A DNA stretch of 64,000 nt from Flagellimonas oceanensis (GCF_003992595.1 NZ_RZNA01000040.1:331603-395602); one strand, 5' to 3'. Counted from the first letter of the stretch, positions 54,718 through 63,109 are shown. The notes: a model not told the origin generated them from the sequence alone. Translations and numbers: made by a program.

Positions 54718-55113
54718 TCACTTTTTATTTAGAAGCTTCTCCAAGTAAGCAACTTTATCTTTTTCAGCTTGGACAAGACGTTCATACAATTCAACCACTT
54801 TATCCAATGGATTAAAATTTGGCTGAACATTTATTGCGTTGATTGTAGAACTGTCGTTACTGGTAAAAGTATTTGAAATAATGTTCAGAACATTCTCTTC
54901 AGAAAAATTTTCAATACCTTCTTTAGTAACCCCCAAAGCCTTGGCAATCTCTTCCAGTTTCACATCATCCACCTTCTCGCTGTTCTCAATGTTGGAAACG
55001 GCCTGTTGGCTGATACCCAGTTCCTCTGCAAGGGTTTCCTGTTTCATCCCACGGAGTTCCCTGATCCTGCTGATCTTTCTGCCTATATGGTTGTTCTTGG
55101 TCTTTGTCTGCAT
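54718..55113 (-). CDS. XRE-family HTH regulator
   Basis: ISRIRELRGMKQETLAEELGISQQAVSNIENSEKV. Confidence 0.9.
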   Translation of the reverse strand: MQTKTKNNHIGRKISRIRELRGMKQETLAEELGISQQAVSNIENSEKVDDVKLEEIAKALGVTKEGIENFSEENVLNIISNTFTSNDSSTINAINVQPNFNPLDKVVELYERLVQAEKDKVAYLEKLLNKK

Positions 55114-55257
55114 ATCTCAAATATAGGGTGTTTCGTACAATAATCCGGTTGTAAAATACAAAACAGTTTCAATAAAATACAAGTGTCCATGGTGGGGTAC
55201 TTGGGAATGTGGCCTTAATATGGTCAGTGATTCTCGAACCCTTTAAAACACAATTTT

Positions 55258-56469
55258 ATGAAATATGACACAAACATACCCGAAAACTTTGAAAAAGCGG
55301 AAGAGCTGTCCGAATTGCTCGACAGCATCCTGAACATCATTACCATTGACAGTGCTTTTTTGTCCAGCAAGCAGAAGGAGGGCAATACCGAATACTATTT
55401 TCTTACCCTATTTGTGGATGTCAACAATGATCCTCTCCCTAATGAGATCCGTTCCCTAGTAGCCAAAAAAGGGAAAAAGCATCCCGATTTCAGGATAAGG
55501 GTCTACACGGAAAGCCAATCCGAGATAGGCCTTGAAAGGGGTTCGCTCTATTTCTTGGAACACTGCTGTCTGGGGGAAACTGTTTTTGCTCGCTTACAAG
55601 GAGGAAACATTATGGATTACCCCTCAATGGCATATGAGACCCTTGTCAAGAGGGCCATTCGATATCATAAATCGGAATTGGCAAAAGTAAATGCCTTTGC
55701 CAATACTGCCGACATCCTGATAAAGGAAGGGGATCATGCCATTGCCACCTTCAACATGCACCAGGCCTTTGAGCTTTCGTTCCGCTTCATTGAACAGATG
55801 TGCATAGGAAGGAGCATGGTAACACACAGTATCATCAGCCATATCAATTACTGCAAACATTTCTTTCCCACCCTACAGCCTTTTTTGGAATCTTCTGAGC
55901 CAAACAGCAATGAACTGTTGCTCCTATTGGAACATGCCTATAGCGTTGCCCGATATGGCAATGAATTTGAGATCACAAAGGTACAGGCCAAGGCCATCCA
56001 AACACAAATGAAGGATTTCATCCAAGAAGTCGAATCCATTTTCCATAGGCATCTTGATCAGTGCAAAGACCAAATTGAGGGAATCGGAAAGGATTTTGAG
56101 AAAGAATTCCCGAAAGCGATCGAGAACGCGGGGAACAATGATGAGACATCATTTGTTCGTCAATTGAAGGAACTGGAAAAAATGTGTTTCCATGCCTTGA
56201 AGCCCTATCTCCCTGAAAAGGGATTGTACAGCACGGAACTCATTACCGAGGGATACTGTGAAACCTCCTATATGATCTCGGATCTGATCAAGGTCTGTAT
56301 CACAGCTTTGGAAAACGAGAATTTCTCGACACGTTCCGTTCCCCAACCCCACAGTAATATTAGCGGGGTTCTCGGATATATACTTGACCTGATCCCCCAT
56401 GATGAAATGGAATTCTTGGACAAGGCCAGAAAACTGCTTTCGGAACAAAAGACAACCACAATCCAATAA
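55258..56469 (+). CDS. HEPN-domain protein with degenerate nucleotidyltransferase-like N-terminus and C-terminal helical module
   Basis: HQAFELSFRFIEQMCIGRSMVTHSI and AYSVARYGNEFEIT resemble the HEPN core of Bacteroidota MNT-HEPN proteins. Confidence 0.65.
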   Translation: MKYDTNIPENFEKAEELSELLDSILNIITIDSAFLSSKQKEGNTEYYFLTLFVDVNNDPLPNEIRSLVAKKGKKHPDFRIRVYTESQSEIGLERGSLYFLEHCCLGETVFARLQGGNIMDYPSMAYETLVKRAIRYHKSELAKVNAFANTADILIKEGDHAIATFNMHQAFELSFRFIEQMCIGRSMVTHSIISHINYCKHFFPTLQPFLESSEPNSNELLLLLEHAYSVARYGNEFEITKVQAKAIQTQMKDFIQEVESIFHRHLDQCKDQIEGIGKDFEKEFPKAIENAGNNDETSFVRQLKELEKMCFHALKPYLPEKGLYSTELITEGYCETSYMISDLIKVCITALENENFSTRSVPQPHSNISGVLGYILDLIPHDEMEFLDKARKLLSEQKTTTIQ

Positions 56470-56479
56470 ATCCATTTCC

Positions 56480-56836
56480 ATGAAATCAAAGAAGAAAAGG
56501 TTAAAGACCTTGGAAGAGATACAACAGCTCAGGAACAATCTTTCGGGACTGTTGGGGAACAAAAAATCCATCGATCCCAATAGAAATTATGTGACTTTCG
56601 AGGTCAGGGACAACAACCATCTTTTGACGCAGATCATCAGTCTTTTGGAGGTTTGCGTGTTTGCCCTTGATGGAGAGGGAATGATGTTGTTTCCTGCCAA
56701 CCAAAATGCATCAAAAGAGGACAGTGTGATCCAAGTATTGGAAATGGTATTGAGCATCCTTCCGGATAGCCAATTGTACTTTATGGACAAGCTGGACGAA
56801 AAGCTGTCAGAACTTGAAAACAAAAAAAATCCATGA
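56480..56836 (+). CDS. Small helical protein sharing a module with the upstream HEPN protein
   Basis: ATG at 56480 (MKSKKKRLKTLEEIQQLRNNL); ORF-track start 56399 overlaps upstream gene. Confidence 0.6.
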   Translation: MKSKKKRLKTLEEIQQLRNNLSGLLGNKKSIDPNRNYVTFEVRDNNHLLTQIISLLEVCVFALDGEGMMLFPANQNASKEDSVIQVLEMVLSILPDSQLYFMDKLDEKLSELENKKNP

Positions 56837-57180
56837 ACCCAAACGAAGAAAAGCTCCTAAAGGATTTAAGATTCCACGGGAGCGACCATACTCCAACATT
56901 GGTTCCCCACCCATGGTTCAAGAACAAGTTCCAACCCACGTTCTTTTACCTTGACGGTCATGCCGACCTATTGTTGACCGTGCGAGCATTGCTATACCTT
57001 TCCATGAGGGCAATAAATCCAGAGCTTGGCTCGGATGAAGTAATGGAAAGGAACGAAGAGGAATTCATCCATCAGGCGATGACCATTGCAAACCGATTGA
57101 TGCCGGTCGGGGAAGAAGCTTTGATGGATCATTTGAACCTATTTTATCGGGAAGAAAAGAAAGCCAAAGGAGACGTTTGA
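56833..57180 (+). CDS. Small hypothetical protein, translationally coupled to previous gene
   Basis: ATGA overlap at 56833; DLLLTVRALLYLSMRAINPE. Confidence 0.6.
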   Translation: MNPNEEKLLKDLRFHGSDHTPTLVPHPWFKNKFQPTFFYLDGHADLLLTVRALLYLSMRAINPELGSDEVMERNEEEFIHQAMTIANRLMPVGEEALMDHLNLFYREEKKAKGDV

Positions 57181-57230
57181 TCTAGGAATTACAAAAGCAT
57201 TTTTACCTCAAACAAGCAGTTGTTTTTATG

Positions 57231-57556
57231 ATTTTTATGCTAAAAATTCCTTGATTTTACTGGGCTAAGAGCATTTTTACGCTAAAAATGGGCTTAACCC
57301 TTAAATTTCAGATGGTTAAAAGATTGAAGACATATCCATGCTTGATCCTAACGCCAAATAATCATTTTTTCATCAAAAATTCCTTGATTTTACTGGGCTG
57401 AGAGCATTTTTTCACCAAAAATGGGAAAATGGTCGCTAAAATGAATACCCCCATCGTGATACTGCTATAGATATTCTTGAACAAACCTCAAAAAAGCATT
57501 TTTCCGTGAAAAATTCATTGATTTTACTGGGCCGAGAGTACTTTTCCGTGAAAAAC
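57231..57556. repeat. Three 59-nt repeat units (17-25-17) at 133/134-nt period
   Basis: Units 57231-57289, 57364-57422, 57498-57556; core TCCTTGATTTTACTGGGCTGAGAGC flanked by ATTTTT-N-AAAAAT 17-mers. Confidence 0.9.
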
Positions 57557-57937
57557 TCTTTAATTCCAATTAAATAATATTTTCAAAAATCTCACTAAAA
57601 ATGGGCTTTTCCGAAGGAAAATGAATCAATAGCATCGCGCCAGCGTGCTATCCTCTTGCTTTACATTTTTCTTTTGCGAAGCAAAACAAAAAAGAAAGCG
57701 ATCAAGTTTGGAATCCAAATCATCCATTCGATGGAATTATTCAACCTCTTACGGAATTCCACATTTTCTAGTTTATTGAAAATTCTTACATTTAGCTCAA
57801 TCCCCTATAATTATAGTGAGCCAAGTAAAACTATGCTTTATTTAAAGCTTGGGCATAGCCAACTAAATTGGTAGTAGATGCCGATAAAGTAGTATATATA
57901 ATCAAGGTGTGTTTAATTCTGAGGAACATTCTGCTAA

Positions 57938-59230
57938 ATGAAAATTGGAAGAAATGATATATGTCCATGTGGAAGTGGATTGAAATACAAAAAATGCTGT
58001 ATGAAAAAGGATTCAACATTAGCTATTCCCAAAAATGATTTCTCGGTAGATGAAATCATATCATTTCTAGAGATTGGATTAAAAAACATTAATTCCGTTA
58101 ACAGTAAGGTTTCGAATATTTCTGTTAAGCAGATTAAACTACTTAATGGAAAAACATTGGAATGTCAATTTTATGCAGAATCGGAGAATTCAATTGATCT
58201 TAAGGCTGAGATTAGTTCTGTAATGGGAGCTCTTCATGGCTTTTTTAAGGATGATTCATTCAGGAATATTCAACTTGATTATTATGCAGTTAGAGCATAT
58301 AATAGCTCAGATATTGAAATAATGCATGCTATTTCATCAACGGAATCTGCAGCTATGATTGGGAATGGAAAAGCAATTGATTGGATGAAATCTACAATAT
58401 TTCAAGAAAATACAAAAGATTACAGATTGGCAATTGCTAAACGACAAATTTCTGATATCGAAAATGCACTAAGGAAAGTTATTGTAAATAGGTTGTCCTC
58501 AAAGCACGGTTCTGACTGGTTTAGGTTATCATTGGGTAAGAAGCTCTTTGAAATTATCAAAGGAACTTATAAAAATCAATTTGGAGAAGAAATTGAAGAT
58601 GGTAAAGTTCTGATAGAGTATACATTTGTTCTACAGTTAAAGAAAATAATTTGCACCAATTGGAAAGACTTTTCTGACTTATTTGCAAATAAGATTGAGT
58701 TTGAAAACCTTATTAGTGAGTTAAACGAAATTAGAAGAGAAGAGGCTCACAATCGAGATGTTTCTGTGATCCATTTGGATAGGCTTAAAATAATCTATGA
58801 GTTTATGCTTCTTGGAATAACTGAAAAATATTCAGGAATAATTCCAAATTACTTAATAGATAACTGGAAAATCCAATTAAAAGAAATTATGCTTCCAAAA
58901 CCAGATTTACCATATTCTGATTCGGACGTGCTTAATGAAACAAATCAGCAATTGAAGCTTATAAAATCGCTAACAAATCTTCAATGTTTGATAAATCATA
59001 TAAAAAATCGGGAAGATAAAGTAAAAAGTGTAGTTGTTCCTGTGCAAAAGAAAAAAACGCATGATGAACTTTTGACGATTCTTTTAAATTATAGAATACT
59101 ACATGAAGAATTACTGGAAAGTGGAAAAAAAGGAGTTTTATCGATTGTGGAGAATAAACAAAAAGAGATAGATGAGTATAGTAAAAAACTGCATGAATTC
59201 TCGAAAAGATATGTATTTGAAGAGTCCTGA
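57938..59230 (+). CDS. SEC-C zinc-motif protein with Swt1/HEPN-like domain
   Basis: N-terminal [16 protein letters not shown]; Rx4H motif in [13 protein letters not shown]. Confidence 0.75.
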   Translation: MKIGRNDICPCGSGLKYKKCCMKKDSTLAIPKNDFSVDEIISFLEIGLKNINSVNSKVSNISVKQIKLLNGKTLECQFYAESENSIDLKAEISSVMGALHGFFKDDSFRNIQLDYYAVRAYNSSDIEIMHAISSTESAAMIGNGKAIDWMKSTIFQENTKDYRLAIAKRQISDIENALRKVIVNRLSSKHGSDWFRLSLGKKLFEIIKGTYKNQFGEEIEDGKVLIEYTFVLQLKKIICTNWKDFSDLFANKIEFENLISELNEIRREEAHNRDVSVIHLDRLKIIYEFMLLGITEKYSGIIPNYLIDNWKIQLKEIMLPKPDLPYSDSDVLNETNQQLKLIKSLTNLQCLINHIKNREDKVKSVVVPVQKKKTHDELLTILLNYRILHEELLESGKKGVLSIVENKQKEIDEYSKKLHEFSKRYVFEES

Positions 59231-59384
59231 GAATGAATTAAACATGACAAAAATATAGGTCATTTAGCGGATGGTGTTAAGTTTGAGTATGTTAACATAT
59301 AATAAAATATATAGTGGTTAGACAAGTTGACGTTTCAAAATGCCAAACGCCCCATAATCAAACCGTTGGCGCTAATATGTATTT

Positions 59385-60341
59385 ATGAGCAACACAAGAT
59401 CAGAACAAGAAGTAATAGGACTAAGAGTTGTTGGTCAGTTTGTCCGTGAAAAATGGAAATGTAGATTTCAAGAACTTGATGCAAGAAATGATGACGGTAT
59501 TGATGGAATAGTTTTTTTTGCGAAGAACGGAGAAGCAAGTGGTGAAACGGCCTTTGTTCAAGTAAAATGCGGGCCTAGCTATAAAGTTGATCAAAAGAAA
59601 AATCAAAATAGCTTCAAGTTAAGACTAGGCATTGATTATATTGAAACACATAGGCCTAGATGGCATAGATACCCTGGACCAGTGATTTTAATTTATGTTG
59701 ATTCTTCAACTAATGACATTCTTCCGCACGCTTGGTGGGCTGACCTTAAACAAAACGACACATACGATCTTTACTACAAGTCCTATTTAACCATAGATAA
59801 GTTATCTCGATTTGGGGAGCATTCTAAAGGTTTTATTAAAAACCTTTGCACTCATCACCTTGATCACGATTTGGAGAGTGTAGAGCTTAAACCAAAAGAT
59901 TTTGAATATATCGATTTAACCCAACCACTCAAGAAAACTGCATGGAAAGAATATAAAAATATAGCAGGCGTTTATAACAACCCCACATTAGGAAAAATAA
60001 CTGTGAATAGAGTAGGGTGGAAGCATATTACGAGAAAAGGAAGAAAGCCGCTTCATATACATCAATCCTTCGAACTCTTAGGTGCTTTGAAATCGATACT
60101 TACTTCTACGAAACGATATGAATACACTAAATTATTAGAGAAATATGAGAAACATTCAAATACAATAATCATTGATAATATTAGCTTAAGGGCAAAAGTT
60201 ACATTTCCCCACAGATATCAAGGAGTAGTTGTGGTAATGCTAAAAAGGAAAAGGCTTTTCAATAAAAATGGAAAAGCAAATACAGCGAAAATTTGGTTTT
60301 ATTCAATTTTTGAATCAAGAAGGGGGAAAGGGGTTTTTTAA
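59385..60341 (+). CDS. DUF4365-like nuclease-fold protein
   Basis: SEQEVIGLRVVGQFVREKWKCRFQELDARNDDGIDG...FVQVKCG: D...QxK arrangement of the PD-(D/E)xK superfamily. Confidence 0.72.
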   Translation: MSNTRSEQEVIGLRVVGQFVREKWKCRFQELDARNDDGIDGIVFFAKNGEASGETAFVQVKCGPSYKVDQKKNQNSFKLRLGIDYIETHRPRWHRYPGPVILIYVDSSTNDILPHAWWADLKQNDTYDLYYKSYLTIDKLSRFGEHSKGFIKNLCTHHLDHDLESVELKPKDFEYIDLTQPLKKTAWKEYKNIAGVYNNPTLGKITVNRVGWKHITRKGRKPLHIHQSFELLGALKSILTSTKRYEYTKLLEKYEKHSNTIIIDNISLRAKVTFPHRYQGVVVVMLKRKRLFNKNGKANTAKIWFYSIFESRRGKGVF

Positions 60342-60472
60342 TAAAAAAGGCCACTAAATGCTTCTAAGAACTAAAACGTCTTTTCGGAAGAATTACGCAA
60401 AGTGACCTAAAAAGGTCTTTACTCTTCTTGTATGCATCAGTGGCCCGGCCAACGACAAAGATAAAAAAATAC

Positions 60473-60611
60473 TAGCGCCAACAAATACTATACGTAATGG
60501 GGGTCTTGGTACTAAAATGAAATAAAAGTAACATCAACAAACATTTAGGTGAGTCAACTGTAAAGTGCTTTTTAATCTAGCACTACGTATAGCCAAACCG
60601 TTGTAGTGAAT
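60473..60611. repeat. attC-like imperfect palindrome between accessory genes
   Basis: CTATACGTA (60488-60496) pairs with TACGTATAG (60584-60592); TAGCGCCAAC outer left arm; CAAACCGTTG at right. Confidence 0.5.
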
Positions 60612-60627
60612 TTGACAAAAGAACAAG

Positions 60628-61323
60628 ATGAGATTAAATAATAAAGAATTATTTGAATTGTTAAGCGAAAAAGGAATACATCATCTCTATCACGCTAACA
60701 CAGTTAGAACATCGAGGACTTTTATTGAACAAGGGGGATTATTGTCAAGAGGAGCTGTTGAATCAAAAGGATTAGAACAAACGCCACAATCTTCAGATGA
60801 AATTGACAAAATTTTTGAAGTATGGAATGATGTCTTTTTAGACACTGTTGATTTACACACCTATTTCAATCGTCAAAATTATTATGGCCCCGTTTTGTTC
60901 AAATTGACGACTGAATTTTTGAATGAACTTGATATAGAAATATGGGTAACTAAGGACAATCCCATAAATTGGAACCAAGAAATGACAACAGAGGAAAAAT
61001 ATTTTTCCTCTTTAGCTGAATTAAAGAAAAACTGGGATTCCTATGCTCGTCAAAGGAAAATGACTACGATTAAAAATAATACAGAGCCCATACTTTTGGA
61101 TTACGTTGAAGAAGTAATTTATGACAATCCAGGAGTTATGAACGAAGAAACAGGTGTTGTTTTCTTTAATCAAGGAATGGCTGACTTAAAAGAATCTTTA
61201 AAAGTTAATCCACCATTTAAAAATAAATTTAAGACAAGAAACTGTAGCGGATGTTTTTGCAGGAGTAATTATCTGTACCAACATACAATACCCGAATTGA
61301 ATAGACTTTTCTTATCAAATTAA
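60628..61323 (+). CDS. DarT/ADP-ribosyltransferase-like protein (distant)
   Basis: HLYHANTVRTSRTFIEQGGLLSRGAVE resembles ART-type 'LYH...GGLLSR' N-termini; C-terminal Cys-rich NCSGCFCRSNY. Confidence 0.45.
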   Translation: MRLNNKELFELLSEKGIHHLYHANTVRTSRTFIEQGGLLSRGAVESKGLEQTPQSSDEIDKIFEVWNDVFLDTVDLHTYFNRQNYYGPVLFKLTTEFLNELDIEIWVTKDNPINWNQEMTTEEKYFSSLAELKKNWDSYARQRKMTTIKNNTEPILLDYVEEVIYDNPGVMNEETGVVFFNQGMADLKESLKVNPPFKNKFKTRNCSGCFCRSNYLYQHTIPELNRLFLSN

Positions 61324-61328
61324 AAATT

Positions 61329-61544
61329 ATGGAAAAAATTAATGTAGAATGCAAAAATTGTCATTCAGAATCGGAAATCCGAGAGGAAAAATTGATGTTT
61401 TCAGAAATAAAAATAATGGAAGAAGCCTACTGTCCAGAATGTGAGGAAAAAATTTATGAGGGAGAAACAGATGGATGGTTTCACGTTCAAAAATTAGGAA
61501 AAAAAGATAGAGCTGACGAGGAATGTGTTTATCCAATGCCTTAA
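61329..61544 (+). CDS. Small zinc-ribbon-like protein
   Basis: CKNC...CPEC motif. Confidence 0.6.
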   Translation: MEKINVECKNCHSESEIREEKLMFSEIKIMEEAYCPECEEKIYEGETDGWFHVQKLGKKDRADEECVYPMP

Positions 61545-61699
61545 AAAAAATGAACTAAAACAAAGATGGCTGTAATTCATTGTAGTTTTTTGCCACGCCA
61601 AAATAAAAGCATAAATCAGACTGCTGGATTTCGAGGCAATAATCGTGCGGATAATTCCACAACGAAGCCACAGAGACCATTGCACATAATCCTTAAAAA

Positions 61700-62413
61700 A
61701 TGAACGCTAATTCAAAAATCAAATCTGAAGACAGATGCTATTGGTGCGGAAAACAGGCAGTAGGATATGATCACGTTCCACCTCAAAATTTATTTCCTAA
61801 AGGACATCGAAATGAATTAATAACCGTTACAGCTTGTAAAGAGCATAATCAAGAACTATCAAAAATTGATGAAAGAATGAGAATAAATTTAATAATGCTT
61901 TCTCATAAATCAAATGCTGCTCGAAAACTCTTTAATGAGAAAATTTTAAAAGGAATTCAGAGAAAAGAAAGTAAGGGATTAGGAATAGATATTGCGAATA
62001 ATATATTTGAAAAGCCAGAAGGAGGTGGCTATATTCGTGTGAATTCAAAACATTTGCACATCTATTTTGAAAAAATAATCCGTGGACTTTATTTCAACAT
62101 TTACAGAAAACATTTTCAAGGTAGCACACATCATTTTTGGAATGGATTTAACGATTTAAGCTTATCCGCAAATACACATTTTTATTATTTCGAAATTGAA
62201 AAAAAGTACTCTGAAAACTGGATTAACGGAAAATGCAAGAACAAAGAGGTTTTTGATTACAAATATTATTACTGCAATATTGAAAAGCAATTCTTTGTGA
62301 TTATGGACTTTTACGAAACCCATAAAGTTATTGGAATTAGTATTCCAGAAGGAAGGGATATAGAAGATTATGGATTGGACATTGAAAAACATTTGAATAT
62401 AAAATTGCAGTAA
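61700..62413 (+). CDS. HNH-like zinc-binding protein
   Basis: CYWCGKQAVGYDHVPPQNLFPKGHRNELITVTACKEHN. Confidence 0.65.
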   Translation: MNANSKIKSEDRCYWCGKQAVGYDHVPPQNLFPKGHRNELITVTACKEHNQELSKIDERMRINLIMLSHKSNAARKLFNEKILKGIQRKESKGLGIDIANNIFEKPEGGGYIRVNSKHLHIYFEKIIRGLYFNIYRKHFQGSTHHFWNGFNDLSLSANTHFYYFEIEKKYSENWINGKCKNKEVFDYKYYYCNIEKQFFVIMDFYETHKVIGISIPEGRDIEDYGLDIEKHLNIKLQ

Positions 62414-62419
62414 GGTACA

Positions 62420-62785
62420 ATGAGCAAAATGTTAAATAAATGGTATTTAAGTATGTTCATCATTCCAATTGTTCTTACTTATCTTACCACCTATATCAAG
62501 CTACCAGACATATTTAGTAATTGGGAATATTCAATTATTGCCTCACTGACCATCTTAAGTGGTATTTTATTTTACGAGATTATAACTCTTAAAAGAGAAT
62601 TAACAAGATTAAGTGAAAAACCAAAAAAATCCGATAAAAAAATAGTTCGTGAATTATTGGAAACACTGAATATTGACAAATTTCACGAAGATATTGTAAG
62701 ACAAGATGCTTGGAATGGATATCATCGAGAGGATATTTATAGAATAATTGAGTTTCAAGAAAAAGCAAAACTCATCGGATTGTAG
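62420..62785 (+). CDS. Small membrane protein, 3' end interrupted by IS3 element
   Basis: Two TM segments; stop codon TAG (62783-62785) lies inside the IS left inverted repeat. Confidence 0.6.
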   Translation: MSKMLNKWYLSMFIIPIVLTYLTTYIKLPDIFSNWEYSIIASLTILSGILFYEIITLKRELTRLSEKPKKSDKKIVRELLETLNIDKFHEDIVRQDAWNGYHREDIYRIIEFQEKAKLIGL

Positions 62786-62833
62786 ATACCCCAAAAATTA
62801 GGGCAGTAAGTTTAATCATTAAATTTACTGAAT

Positions 62834-63109
62834 ATGACACGAAGAAAGTTTACCCCGAAGTTCAAGACCAAGGTGGTATTGGAAGCCTTGAAAGAGCGGC
62901 ATAGCCTTGCCGAACTTGCCCAGAAGTACGAGATACACCCGACCCAGATCAGCGCATGGAAGCGCGATTTCCTCGATGGGGCCGAGCAGGTGTTCGAATC
63001 GGGCAAGAAGGATGCCCGCAGCGAGACCGAAAGGGAGAAGGACAAACTTCTAAAGGCCATAGGCCAGTTGAAGGTCGAGAACGATTTTTTAAAGGACGCC
63101 TTGCGCTGA
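62834..63109 (+). CDS. IS3-family transposase OrfA (HTH)
   Basis: MTRRKFTPKFKTKVVLEALKERHSLAELAQKYEIHPTQISAWK. Confidence 0.93.
   Translation: MTRRKFTPKFKTKVVLEALKERHSLAELAQKYEIHPTQISAWKRDFLDGAEQVFESGKKDARSETEREKDKLLKAIGQLKVENDFLKDALR

Noticed and set aside
57231-57556. Canonical CRISPR array
   Set aside because: Only three imperfect 59-nt units with 74-75 nt spacers, internal hairpin pairs, and no cas genes in the window; kept as an unusual repeat instead.
57656-57874. 72-aa ORF after the repeat array
   Set aside because: Low-complexity AT-rich sequence, no motif; region also carries small hairpins (TAGCAtCGC/GCGTGCTA, TTTTGC/GCAAAA).
59359-60611. Classical integron attC site
   Set aside because: Boundary 7-mers do not match RYYYAAC/GTTRRRY and no integrase is present; only the general architecture is attC-like.
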